A stretch of DNA of 64,000 bases from an uncultured Eubacterium sp. (GTDB taxonomy: Bacteria; Bacillota; Clostridia; Lachnospirales; Lachnospiraceae). Shown piece after piece: positions 7,977 through 16,648 of this stretch (positions are counted from its first letter, which is position 1; every line of letters starts with the position of its first letter). The notes below the pieces were generated by a model. It ran no database searches and was not told where the DNA came from. It saw only the letters and a list, made by a program, of their open reading frames with translations. Made by a program: the position numbers and the translations under genes. The DNA lies in NCBI GenBank assembly GCA_934322085.1, contig CAKRGF010000007.1, positions 1 through 64,000 on the forward strand, read 5' to 3'.

Positions 7977-9428
7977 TTATCGTTTCAGATTAATGAGTTC
8001 CTCAAGCATTGTATCAGATGTAGTAATAATACGGGAGTTTGCCTGAAAACCACGTTGTGTCGTAATCATATTGGTAAACTCGGTTGCCAGATCAACATCG
8101 GACATTTCCAAAGCTCCGACTGAGAATTTACCAACTTCTGAAATATCCACACCAATTCCATCAAAATCACCGGAGTTCAAGGTTGCTGCATACATGCTGT
8201 TTCCAACCGCCTCTAAGCCGGATGGATTAGCAAATGTTGCCACTGCGATCTGTCCTAACAATTTTTTGTCACCGTTACTGTATACACCATAAATCATACC
8301 ATCAGTCTGAATTGAGAAACCATTTAAAGTTCCTGCTGCATTACCGGCGCCATCCCCGTTATTATTGCTGTCACCACGGTTTGGTTTTACTTTACAGGTT
8401 TTATTGCTCGCATACATCGTCAAATCCGAGAAGTTAACATCCACACCACTGGTTGGATACGAATTTCCGGTATCACTTAAGTTTAAGTTCAGCACCTTGC
8501 CATCAGCACTGCTTACACTGGTAAATGCACCGGTTACCGGATTAAAGGTAAGTGTTGGCCAGTCTGTAGCCGCAGGGAATGTAATGTCACCGCTGCTTGG
8601 ATCTACCTTGTAATTTGTACCGCCAAGGTCTAATGAATTAAAGTTAATTTTCTGCTCAGTAGATACATAATTACCGGTCGCGTCATCTTTCTTTTTCAGA
8701 ACTGATTTACCATCAGCACCCAGAATGTCATGAAGACGGACACGATAAGTATTCGATGAATCTGCACTCGTCTGGATAATACTGAATTTTGCCGTACACA
8801 AATTACCTAAGTTATCATAAAAGCTGACAGCGATTGGGTAACCGGCTCCATCTGCACTATATGCAACCAGAGGATCTTTCTGGTCTACATTACCAGAAAC
8901 AGAAACTTTCGTTGTCGCATTTGGGTCGGAATAAGCATTCTCACCACCCATAAGATTCAAGGTGGATACAGTATCTTTACGGATTTCTCCGTCCTCATCA
9001 ACACCCCATCCAAGAACAGAAGCACCATTTGTTGTACAATATAAAGTACCATTTGCATCAATATCCAGCGCCCCGGATTTTGTGAAATATGTATTTCCAT
9101 TGCTTCTTACAATCAAAAACGCATCACCGTTAATCATAAGATCCATGCCGCGATCGGTACGCTGCGTTGCTCCGGTACCACTTAAGTCCACACTAATTGC
9201 AGCTACGTTGGAACCAAGACCAATCTGTACCGCATTTGTACCGGCTGTGCCGGTTGCTGCGTTCGGACCGGATGCATTCTGTGTTGTCTGATAAAATACA
9301 TCGGTAAAGTTTACTGTACTTCCACGGAAACCAACCGTATTTACGTTTGAAATGTTATTACCAATTACGTCCATCTTTGTCTGATGAACTTTCAATCCGG
9401 ATACACCGGAATACAATGATCTCATCAT
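7977..9428 (-). CDS. flgE: FlgE, flagellar hook protein
   Basis: FlgE polymerises into the hook. The 483-residue protein carries the N-terminal rod/hook signature SLYSGVSGLKVHQTKMDVIG followed by NNISNVNTVGF. The C-terminal signature is TEFTNMITTQRGFQANSRII, ending in TMLEELINLKR. The centre is a variable D-rich surface domain. The start has two adjacent ATGs behind GGAGGGTGA. A 92-nt gap upstream contains a promoter-like sequence (TTGACT, 17 bp, GATAGT). Some databases would call it a generic flagellar hook-basal body protein, but size and neighbours (flgD and fliK upstream) support the hook. Confidence 0.95.
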   Translation of the reverse strand: MMRSLYSGVSGLKVHQTKMDVIGNNISNVNTVGFRGSTVNFTDVFYQTTQNASGPNAATGTAGTNAVQIGLGSNVAAISVDLSGTGATQRTDRGMDLMINGDAFLIVRSNGNTYFTKSGALDIDANGTLYCTTNGASVLGWGVDEDGEIRKDTVSTLNLMGGENAYSDPNATTKVSVSGNVDQKDPLVAYSADGAGYPIAVSFYDNLGNLCTAKFSIIQTSADSSNTYRVRLHDILGADGKSVLKKKDDATGNYVSTEQKINFNSLDLGGTNYKVDPSSGDITFPAATDWPTLTFNPVTGAFTSVSSADGKVLNLNLSDTGNSYPTSGVDVNFSDLTMYASNKTCKVKPNRGDSNNNGDGAGNAAGTLNGFSIQTDGMIYGVYSNGDKKLLGQIAVATFANPSGLEAVGNSMYAATLNSGDFDGIGVDISEVGKFSVGALEMSDVDLATEFTNMITTQRGFQANSRIITTSDTMLEELINLKR

Positions 9429-9449
9429 AATGAATCACCCTCCAATTTT

Positions 9450-9478
9450 ACTATCGTTATGCTCTCTCTGTCAGTCAA
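9450..9478 (-). promoter_or_regulatory. Promoter-like sequence ahead of flgE
   Basis: On the minus strand TTGACT (9473-9478) is followed by 17 bp and GATAGT (9450-9455) in the 92-nt gap before flgE. The -35 matches consensus at five of six positions and the -10 at four of six. A 7-bp inverted repeat (ATGCTCT...AGAGCAT) overlaps it. It may give extra hook protein from inside the operon. Read by eye only. Confidence 0.5.
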
Positions 9479-9520
9479 GAGCATGTATGCTTCCTGTTAA
9501 GGGCCAGCATATATTTGTTT

Positions 9521-9883
9521 TCAGTTAATTATCGCTCCATCGATATTGGTAAATACAGCATTTTTTGTGTCATTTACCGCAGTAATCACCAGATTATTCT
9601 TCACATTTACAATAAACGCAAAATCGTCAACCATAACTAAGGACTCTTTCATTCCTTTTGCTTTCGCCTTACAGGTTGCCTCTAACAGTCTTTCTTTCTG
9701 ATCTGCCGACATATCAATCTGTCTGGTTTCTAATCGCTTTGACGCATGTTTGGAAAATAAGATTTCATCAAACGATGCCGTATTTGTCTGCACGGTCTGT
9801 TTTTTTACCTGTCTCTGTGAATCTGTTGTCTGCATCCGGTGACGAATCTGTTCCATGGATGTAAAACCATTCGTTACATTCAT
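9521..9883 (-). CDS. TIGR02530-type flagellar operon protein
   Basis: This 120-residue protein matches the small family found between flgD and flgE in Firmicute flagellar operons (TIGR02530). The conserved part is SKHASKRLETRQIDMSADQK, followed by a short beta-rich stretch around LVMVDDFAFIVNVKNNLVIT. Its function is not established; the position suggests a role in hook assembly or its control. The ATG at 9883 was chosen because GGAGG lies ten bases upstream. The in-frame ATG seven codons earlier would include the ribosome site. It lies 23 nt after flgD. Confidence 0.88.
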   Translation of the reverse strand: MNVTNGFTSMEQIRHRMQTTDSQRQVKKQTVQTNTASFDEILFSKHASKRLETRQIDMSADQKERLLEATCKAKAKGMKESLVMVDDFAFIVNVKNNLVITAVNDTKNAVFTNIDGAIIN

Positions 9884-9906
9884 AGCACCCGACCTCCTTG
9901 TCACAC

Positions 9907-10725
9907 TTATTCAGCCTCTGTCTTCTCTGTTTCTTCAGCTTTTTCGGTGTCTTTATTCGCATCCGAAGAATCCTTATCTCCGTTTGGAATACCACTTTGT
10001 ACTACTTTGATACATACCTTATCTTTGACTGTTGTTTTAAGCGTATCATCAAAGTAAAAGCCTAAATAATAATCACCCGGCTCTAATTCACTGAAAGCTT
10101 CCGGGGAAATGGTTACCGTTCCATTATCGTACTTTAGATACTTGGAATCTATGTACTGGCCGTTTAGTACAACTGCCACACTGCTTGCCTCATACCCTTT
10201 GCTTCCTAAATCAATAGAAACTTCAATAAGGGATGGGTTTGAAAGATCATATGTCTTCGTTTGTGCTGTAACGCTTGGCAAATACTCTTTAATAGCATAA
10301 TAACTATCCATTACCTGTACCAAATCGTCTAAGTCATACGAATTTCCATCAATAACCAACATAGCCTTGCCATTCTTCATTTCGACACAATCTACCGTCC
10401 CGCGCACTTCTTTGTAAGTTCCCGCAGAATCAGTTGTCTGTACAATAACTTCTTTGCCAACCAAACTGTAAGCACTTGTATTTGACATCGTAGAACTCAT
10501 ATTGGTCATCTGTTCAAGCGCAGAGAACTGTGCTAACTGAGAAATAAACTGTGTATCATCCTGTGGATTTAACGGATCCTGATTCTGAAGCTGAGTCACT
10601 AAAAGTTTCAAAAACTCGTCTTTACCAAGTTCGCTCGAACCTCTTTGATTAACTTTACGCTCAGTTGTTCCATACGTTAAATCTTCCAACGCTGTCGTCA
10701 AATCACTTGTACTGCTTACTGCCAT
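9907..10725 (-). CDS. flgD: FlgD, hook cap / hook assembly scaffold
   Basis: FlgD caps the growing hook and is required to add FlgE subunits. The 272-residue protein has the strongly conserved N-terminal region LGKDEFLKLLVTQLQNQDPL followed by QLAQFSALEQMTNM. A beta-rich middle (about 95-245) matches the FlgD Tudor/Ig-like region. The tail is highly charged, with repeated Lys/Glu/Thr after residue 250. It follows fliK by 15 nt. The acidic tail is longer than usual for the family. Confidence 0.93.
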   Translation of the reverse strand: MAVSSTSDLTTALEDLTYGTTERKVNQRGSSELGKDEFLKLLVTQLQNQDPLNPQDDTQFISQLAQFSALEQMTNMSSTMSNTSAYSLVGKEVIVQTTDSAGTYKEVRGTVDCVEMKNGKAMLVIDGNSYDLDDLVQVMDSYYAIKEYLPSVTAQTKTYDLSNPSLIEVSIDLGSKGYEASSVAVVLNGQYIDSKYLKYDNGTVTISPEAFSELEPGDYYLGFYFDDTLKTTVKDKVCIKVVQSGIPNGDKDSSDANKDTEKAEETEKTEAE

Positions 10726-10740
10726 CTTCTCACTTCCTTT

Positions 10741-12129
10741 CTAAGCCGTATAATCGACCATACTATTAACGTCACGCCGTTCAGACGCTGTCGTCAAATC
10801 TTCATTCTTTTCCTCATCCGAAAAACTTTCATCCGGACGGAATTTGCGGTTTCCACTCTGTTTGGAATCAGTCTGCGCCTGTCCTTCGCCGTCTTTTTTT
10901 AATCCGAACTCAGCAACTGTCACCTCTACCTCATCCACTTTAAGTCCTTGTTCATTAAATGCTTCTTTTAAGTGAATCATCTGACTTTCAAGTGCTTCTT
11001 TTGCTACCTGGTTTTCTACAACCATCGTTGCTGTCGCAATTCCTGCGCTTGCTGCCACCGTGATATTGACACGGCCTAAGCTTGCCGGATTTAAGCGAAG
11101 TTCCATACTGGTCGTTTCCGGCATTACACGGATGCGAACCTGACGCACAACCTGCTCCACAATCTGATTCATCGTCTGTGTTACATTCTGTCCCTTCATG
11201 CCACTTGATTTTTCAAGCGCTTCTGAAAGACTGTCTGTAAACGTTTCCGCCATCGTAGTAGTATGGGTAGGAACCAATGAATCATCGTCCTGTGGCATCT
11301 CACTGTCATCACGCATAGACATATCCTGCTGTGTTTCTTTTTGCGGGTTTGAAGAATTTGCGTCTTGCACTACAACTGTTACCGTATTATCCACCGTCTC
11401 AGCTGCATCGAATTCTGCATTTTCTTCCAAAACCGGTTTGGTTTCCGTGTTGGATGCCTGCAGTGTATCTACTGCCTGCTTTAACAATTCCGGCATTTGC
11501 TCTGCGCTAAGCGAAGCAAGTTCTTCTTTGGTCACACCGAGTGTATCACACACAAATTTAGTAAGCGTGTCAATCACTTCTGAAAGCTGGCTGTTCAGCG
11601 CATCATTTGTCAAGAATGCACTTGTATCTTCCACACCGTGCACACCAAGAACCAATTGCTTAAGCGCATCGGAATTTACTGCCATAATGCCATTCTTATC
11701 CATACAAAGAATTAACGATTCCGGCTGTAAATCCAGTGAATTTAAGATATCCTGTAACTCATCCTTCGTCAGCCCAAACAAGTCCTGCAGTAAAACTGTC
11801 ACCTGCGAAGCAAAAACAACCATAACCTCTTCAACATCCAGTTCATCATCCGCCGTCTGTTTTACATCAATTGAATCTGCCGTATCGGATTTTGTGCTGA
11901 TCGCTTTTGATTTCTGATAACGATTGGCCGCCAACTCTTTTCTCGCCAAGCTATCGTCCACATTGTTATCTGGTGTAAAATCATCCGTGAATTTATATTT
12001 ATTCGCCTGCCGTTTACTTCCCTGACTGCTCATTACGGCTTCAAACAAGGTATCTTTTGCCTTTTCATTTTTCTCAGCAACAGCAGCGACAGCCTTTGGC
12101 AGAACATTTGAAATTCCCTGCATCGTCAT
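10741..12129 (-). CDS. fliK: FliK, hook-length control protein
   Basis: FliK is an exported ruler that ends hook growth by switching FlhB specificity. The 462-residue protein has a long, poorly conserved N-terminal half and the conserved Flg_hook domain near residues 320-420. That domain includes MELRLNPASLGRVNITVAAS and the VVENQVAKEALESQMIHLKE stretch. The C-terminus is polar. The start ATG at 12129 lies behind AGGAGGGAAATGAA. Neighbours motE-like and flgD are those expected for fliK. A 239-residue open frame on the opposite strand is a shadow of this gene. Confidence 0.93.
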   Translation of the reverse strand: MTMQGISNVLPKAVAAVAEKNEKAKDTLFEAVMSSQGSKRQANKYKFTDDFTPDNNVDDSLARKELAANRYQKSKAISTKSDTADSIDVKQTADDELDVEEVMVVFASQVTVLLQDLFGLTKDELQDILNSLDLQPESLILCMDKNGIMAVNSDALKQLVLGVHGVEDTSAFLTNDALNSQLSEVIDTLTKFVCDTLGVTKEELASLSAEQMPELLKQAVDTLQASNTETKPVLEENAEFDAAETVDNTVTVVVQDANSSNPQKETQQDMSMRDDSEMPQDDDSLVPTHTTTMAETFTDSLSEALEKSSGMKGQNVTQTMNQIVEQVVRQVRIRVMPETTSMELRLNPASLGRVNITVAASAGIATATMVVENQVAKEALESQMIHLKEAFNEQGLKVDEVEVTVAEFGLKKDGEGQAQTDSKQSGNRKFRPDESFSDEEKNEDLTTASERRDVNSMVDYTA

Positions 12130-12204
12130 TTCATTTCCCTCCTTTCTTCTTAAAAATCTACTACAAATTTTATATCGGCATTTTACGGGCTTTTCTTTAG
12201 CTTT

Positions 12205-12969
12205 TTATTTCTTTTTCATCGCCGTCATTTTCGTCGTAACCTGAGCGGCCGTCGTTGGCGTCATGTTCTGCAAAATCAAAGCACTTTTCGAGGTCTGCAT
12301 ACTATCAAGTATCTTTGCCACCAGAGTTAAATCATTGGTCATCTCTGACAAAATCGCCGCTGCGCTGGCAGGCTCCATCTTGCCATACGCATCCGCCTGA
12401 TCTTTGATTGCCTGCGAATACTCATAATCTTTGCAGACTTCTTTATAAATTTTCTCGGCATTATCCGGCTGTATTTCTTCATAGTATTTTTTATACTCTT
12501 CCGTGTCCGGTGCCTTATCGTTATAAACAACATTTTTATCAAACTCCTGCACACGTTTTGCAAATGCACTCTGTTCCTGCTCAAACTTCTTCAAACGGTT
12601 AATTTCCGCCTGCAGATCCGATACCTCACTCTGGTTAGCACTGCCAGCATTTTTATTTGCCGCAAGCTGGCTCTCTAGCTCCTTAATTCTCGCATTTGCC
12701 TCCGTCAGATTATCATATTCTTTGCTTGTCGATGTATCACTCTGATTCTGTGCCGGTTCCGGCAAAATCATATTCACAACTGGAACATCTTTCAAAACCG
12801 GATATAACACTTCACTTCCGAAATTTCCCACATCCAGTTTAATCAGCACACCAAAAATAGCAAGCCATATCACAACAATCACAAGCACAATCAGTACCGT
12901 AACAATTTTGCTTCCTGTACTTTCATCTGTCGACACCTTATTTTCCTTATTCTTATCTTTTTTTGCCAT
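12205..12969 (-). CDS. MotE-like (YlxF) flagellar protein with MgtE_N-type domain
   Basis: This 254-residue protein has a Lys-rich cytoplasmic start, one membrane helix (about 22-46), a coiled-coil-prone segment (about 90-145) and a C-terminal alpha-helical domain. That domain carries KMEPASAAAILSEM and the repeat ILQNMTPTTAAQVTTKM, resembling the MgtE intracellular N domain. Proteins of this layout sit between fliJ and fliK in Firmicutes (YlxF, FlaA locus 22.9 kDa protein). They resemble MotE, a chaperone for the stator protein MotC in alpha-proteobacteria. A motility role is very likely; the exact function is inferred. Confidence 0.87.
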   Translation of the reverse strand: MAKKDKNKENKVSTDESTGSKIVTVLIVLVIVVIWLAIFGVLIKLDVGNFGSEVLYPVLKDVPVVNMILPEPAQNQSDTSTSKEYDNLTEANARIKELESQLAANKNAGSANQSEVSDLQAEINRLKKFEQEQSAFAKRVQEFDKNVVYNDKAPDTEEYKKYYEEIQPDNAEKIYKEVCKDYEYSQAIKDQADAYGKMEPASAAAILSEMTNDLTLVAKILDSMQTSKSALILQNMTPTTAAQVTTKMTAMKKK

Positions 12970-12982
12970 GACAAATCTCCTT

Positions 12983-13432
12983 TCACTCGAATTTCTCTAC
13001 ACCATAGCGGTAACTCACAAGCTCATCTACTTCTTTTTGCTCTTTTTGATTTTCTTCCGCCACAAATTTTTCAAAAGCCTTTTCTTTTAACTTTTCAAAG
13101 GTCTTTCTTTCCTTCATTGCTTCATTGAGATGCTCTCTTGCCACCTCAACTTCTTTTTCCTTCTGCTTTACAACAAGCATCTGCTGTCGTAAATACATCC
13201 TAAGAATCTCAACGTCATCTTCCTTTCTCCGAATCTGTCCGACTCTCAGATTTTCAAGCATTGCCTCTTTTAACGCCCATTTTCCCTCTTCCAGCCGGTT
13301 CTCACACTGCTCCTGCATAAGCAGCGCCTCCTGAAGGGAACGGTTCGCCTGCGCAAAATTATTTTTTGCCTGCTCTTCAAGTTTTTCTTTCATGTTCAAA
13401 ATATTCTGCATGGAAAAAATAAATCGTGCCAT
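12983..13432 (-). CDS. fliJ: FliJ, flagellar export chaperone/ATPase stalk
   Basis: FliJ is a coiled-coil protein that inserts into the FliI hexamer and contacts FlhA. The 149-residue product is almost wholly helical and charged, starting MARFIFSMQNILNMKEKLEE, which is a typical FliJ N-terminus. Length is normal. It lies 12 nt after fliI, the standard partner, and 13 nt before the motE-like gene. Sequence similarity in this family is weak, so context carries part of the assignment. Confidence 0.92.
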   Translation of the reverse strand: MARFIFSMQNILNMKEKLEEQAKNNFAQANRSLQEALLMQEQCENRLEEGKWALKEAMLENLRVGQIRRKEDDVEILRMYLRQQMLVVKQKEKEVEVAREHLNEAMKERKTFEKLKEKAFEKFVAEENQKEQKEVDELVSYRYGVEKFE

Positions 13433-13444
13433 CGCTTACCCTCT

Positions 13445-14776
13445 CTATCCTTCCTCTACGGAATCTTCTTCAAAAATATCCCGCATTCTCTGAATAATGT
13501 CATCAAACAAAAATTTCTCATCGGTTCCCTGACGAAGGAATTCATTGACGGCATCAATTTTTTCTATTGCAAAGTCAATTTCCTTATTTGAGCCGGCGCG
13601 GTAAGCACCAATATTAATCAAATCTTCCGCATCCCGGTAAACCGCCAGTATATTTTTCATCTTTCCAGCTAATTCCTTATGTTCTTTAGATGCCACAGCA
13701 CTCATAACACGGGATATACTTGCTAATACATCAATCGCCGGATAATGATTTCTCTGCGCCATGGAACGTGACAAAACAATATGTCCATCCAAAATACCTC
13801 GCGCCGTATCAGCAATCGGCTCATTAAAATCATCACCGTCAACCAAAACAGCATACAATCCGGTAATGGAACCTTTATCTGAATTCCCGGCACGCTCTAA
13901 CAGTTTCGGCATTTCCGCATACACACTTGGCGGATATCCACGGGAAACCGGCGGTTCCCCGGAAGCCAGCCCGATTTCTCTCTGTGCCATGGAAAAACGT
14001 GTCAGGTTATCCATCATAAGCAATACATCTTTCCCCTGGTCACGGAAATATTCCGCAACCGCTGTCGCCGTCTTTGCCGCTTTATTTCGAATCAGAGCCG
14101 GTTTATCCGAAGTTGCTACTACCACAACGGAGCGTTTCATACCTTCCTCACCCAAATCCCGTTCTATAAATTCACGAACTTCACGGCCACGCTCTCCAAT
14201 CAGCGCAATCACATTGATATCTGCTTTGGTATTTCTCGCAAACATACCCATCAGCGTACTTTTTCCGACACCACTGCCGGCAAAAATACCAATTCTCTGT
14301 CCCTTTCCAACGGTAATCAAGCCGTCCACCGCTTTTACACCAAGCGGAAGGGCATCTGCTATCATTTCTCTGGTAAGTGGATCCGGTGGTGTCGCTTCTA
14401 CGGAATACCGTGGACAATTCTCCGATAACTCAAGTTCTGTCATCGGTTCTCCAACACCATTTAACGTACAGCCAAGAAGTTCCTCTCCAACTGCAACCTG
14501 CAAAGGCGCTCCGGTATTTTCCACCCAGCTTCCAAGCCCGACACCTTCCACATCATCGTATGGCATCAAAAGAACCCTGTCATCACGAAAGCCAACCACT
14601 TCCGCTTTTACGGGTTCTGTTCGGTTGTTTGAGCGAATCAAACACAAATCATTCAATTTTGCACTTGGCCCAATGGATTCAATTGTAAGTCCAACCACTT
14701 TGGCTACTTTCCCTAACTGGCTGGTGAAACTTTTATCCATAAGCACATTGTATTTTTCAAAATTTATGAGTGGCAT
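13445..14776 (-). CDS. fliI: FliI, flagellum-specific export ATPase
   Basis: FliI is the F1-beta-like ATPase that powers or primes type III export. The 443-residue product has the Walker A motif GSGVGKST at 167-174, Walker B with D256 in LLMMDNLTRFS, and the ATPase signature PPSVYAEMPKLLERAG. An N-terminal beta-barrel precedes the ATPase core, and the C-terminal helical domain completes the usual length. It lies between fliH and fliJ. A 376-residue frame on the opposite strand (13761-14891) is an antisense shadow, not a gene. Confidence 0.97.
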   Translation of the reverse strand: MPLINFEKYNVLMDKSFTSQLGKVAKVVGLTIESIGPSAKLNDLCLIRSNNRTEPVKAEVVGFRDDRVLLMPYDDVEGVGLGSWVENTGAPLQVAVGEELLGCTLNGVGEPMTELELSENCPRYSVEATPPDPLTREMIADALPLGVKAVDGLITVGKGQRIGIFAGSGVGKSTLMGMFARNTKADINVIALIGERGREVREFIERDLGEEGMKRSVVVVATSDKPALIRNKAAKTATAVAEYFRDQGKDVLLMMDNLTRFSMAQREIGLASGEPPVSRGYPPSVYAEMPKLLERAGNSDKGSITGLYAVLVDGDDFNEPIADTARGILDGHIVLSRSMAQRNHYPAIDVLASISRVMSAVASKEHKELAGKMKNILAVYRDAEDLINIGAYRAGSNKEIDFAIEKIDAVNEFLRQGTDEKFLFDDIIQRMRDIFEEDSVEEG

Positions 14777-14805
14777 AGCTCTACCTTCTTTGCGCGAGTA
14801 CTTAT

Positions 14806-15633
14806 TTACACAAGCATACGTAGTGTACGAATCAAATTATCAAGCTGCGTCTGAAAGCCGCAGTCAATCATCTGATTATCTGTTTCGATAATGCAGTCTC
14901 CTTCGGAAAGACTTTTTTCTTCCTGTACTTCTATCGTACCAGTAATTCCCGCCTTTTCCATCAGGGTATCTTTTTCCCCTTCCACATATAAAAGGTCATC
15001 CGGTGCCACACGGATAATATAGCGTTTTGCCGGCTCCATGTCCGAAATTCCACTACGGATTAAATGTAAAATAACATCTTTTCTATCCGTCAAAATCACA
15101 CCAGATAATTTTCGAATCAGATTACATATAACATCAACATAGCGTCCTTCCGTTTCGGCTAACATCTGCTGATATTCCTGCTCTTTTTTAAACTGCTGGC
15201 GGGAAAGCTCGTCTTTCTGTGCCTGAATTTCTTCCTGCGCCTGCAAAAGACCTTCCTCGTATCCTCTGGCAATTCCTTCCTGTCTGCCTTCTTCTAAAAT
15301 CTGATTTTTCTGGTTATTTGCCTGTTCGACAATCTCATCTGCCTGTTGTCTTGCCCCGGCAACGGCTGCCGCCGCCTCTTCTTCCGCTTTCTGTATTTTT
15401 TCTTCAATTACCTCATCGTAGTTCGTTACCGGAAGTCCTTCCTGAAAAGATTCATCATCCGCTTTTTTTAGCTCTCGCTCTTTTTCTTCTTTCTGAACCT
15501 CCTCAAAGGTCTTCATTACCACTTTCTTTTTGGCATCAAATGGCTGAAATTTTTCTTCGTCCGATTCATATTGAATCACTTTCGCTTCTTTCCCCTGCAT
15601 ATTCACATAGGGATATTTGATGAGATTAGACAA
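14806..15633 (-). CDS. fliH: FliH, export ATPase regulator
   Basis: FliH binds FliI and tethers it to the C-ring. The product is about 275 residues. A charged N-terminus leads into a long Glu/Gln/Ala coiled coil (about 55-150) that includes a glycine-spaced run around GRQEGIARGYEEGLLQ. The C-terminal domain has RVAPDDLLYVEGEKDTL. The start is uncertain. A TTG at 15633 has GGAGGTGA eight bases upstream inside the fliG end, giving an 8-nt overlap. The first ATG of the frame at 15654 has no comparable site. It ends 29 nt before fliI. Confidence 0.88.
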   Translation of the reverse strand: MSNLIKYPYVNMQGKEAKVIQYESDEEKFQPFDAKKKVVMKTFEEVQKEEKERELKKADDESFQEGLPVTNYDEVIEEKIQKAEEEAAAAVAGARQQADEIVEQANNQKNQILEEGRQEGIARGYEEGLLQAQEEIQAQKDELSRQQFKKEQEYQQMLAETEGRYVDVICNLIRKLSGVILTDRKDVILHLIRSGISDMEPAKRYIIRVAPDDLLYVEGEKDTLMEKAGITGTIEVQEEKSLSEGDCIIETDNQMIDCGFQTQLDNLIRTLRMLV

Positions 15634-16648
15634 TGATCTCGTCACCTCCACCACGGGAAATTACAATTTCAGCAGAATCCTCCAGTTTACGGATAATATT
15701 TACAATCTTCTGCTGAGCCTCTTCGACGTCTTTCAATCGAACCGGTCCCATGTATTCCATATCTTCTTTAATCATATCAACAAGTCTTGTGGACATGTTG
15801 TTAAAGATTACATTCTGTACCTCTTCGTTTGCATTCTTAAGTGCAACAGCAAGTTCGCTGTTCTCCACTTCTCTAAGCACACGCTGAATCGAGCGGTCGT
15901 CCAGCATAAGAATATCCTCGAACACAAACATCTTTTTTCGGATCTCGTCGGCAAGTTCCGGTTCCTCGATTTCCAAGTTTTCCATAATGTGTTTCTCGGT
16001 ACCACGGTCTACTGTATTCAATACTTCGACCACCGAATCCACACCACCGACAATCGTGTAATCCTGACTGACAAGTGATGCCAGTTTCTGCTCTAATATA
16101 TTTTCCACTTCTTTGATGACATCCGGTGAAGTACGATCCATCATCGCAATACGTTTTGCCACATCTGTCTGCTTATCCGGTGTAAGAGAACTGATAATGC
16201 CGGCCGCCTGCTGTGGGGACAAATACGACAAAATCAACGCAATCGTCTGCGGATGCTCGTCCTGAATAAAGTTCAAAATCTGAGAAGCTTCTGTCTTGCG
16301 GATAAACTCGAACGGACGAACCTGTAACGATGCCGTCAATTTGCCAAGAACTTCCTGTGCCTTGTTCTCGCCAAGTGCTTTTTGGAGCAAATCTTTTGCA
16401 TATCCAATACCACCCTCAGCAATGTACTGCTGGGCAAGACACACTTCATAGAACTCATTCAAAACCTGTTCCTTCTGAGCTGGTGTCACACTTCTGGTAT
16501 TCGCAATTTCCAGCGTAAGCTGTTCAATCTCATCTTCTTTTAAATGTTTAAATACAACAGCCGCCTTCTCCGGTCCTAATGTAATGAGGAGAATCGCTGC
16601 TTTTTGAATTCCATCCAGTTCACTGTATGATGATGAATTTGATGCCAT
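15626..16648 (-). CDS. fliG: FliG, flagellar motor switch protein
   Basis: FliG links the MS ring to the C-ring and receives torque from MotA. The product is 340 residues, starting MASNSSSYSELDGIQKAAIL. It shows the central motif EHPQTIALILSYLSPQQAA (the EHPQ motif) and the C-terminal torque helix with charged residues around MFVFEDILMLDDRSIQRVLR. The ATG at 16648 overlaps the fliF stop by one base and has GGGGGCGA upstream, which favours it over an earlier ATG at 16663. All three FliG domains are complete. Confidence 0.96.
   Translation of the reverse strand: MASNSSSYSELDGIQKAAILLITLGPEKAAVVFKHLKEDEIEQLTLEIANTRSVTPAQKEQVLNEFYEVCLAQQYIAEGGIGYAKDLLQKALGENKAQEVLGKLTASLQVRPFEFIRKTEASQILNFIQDEHPQTIALILSYLSPQQAAGIISSLTPDKQTDVAKRIAMMDRTSPDVIKEVENILEQKLASLVSQDYTIVGGVDSVVEVLNTVDRGTEKHIMENLEIEEPELADEIRKKMFVFEDILMLDDRSIQRVLREVENSELAVALKNANEEVQNVIFNNMSTRLVDMIKEDMEYMGPVRLKDVEEAQQKIVNIIRKLEDSAEIVISRGGGDEIIV

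Noticed and set aside
11198..11917. A 239-codon plus-strand frame opposite fliK, very rich in Ser/Thr/Cys
   Set aside because: Composition is what the complement of fliK codons produces; no start signal or family match is visible.
13761..14891. A 376-codon open frame on the plus strand opposite fliI
   Set aside because: It mirrors the codon pattern of fliI, has no ribosome site, low-complexity Ser/Pro/Thr composition and no recognisable domain. It is an antisense shadow.
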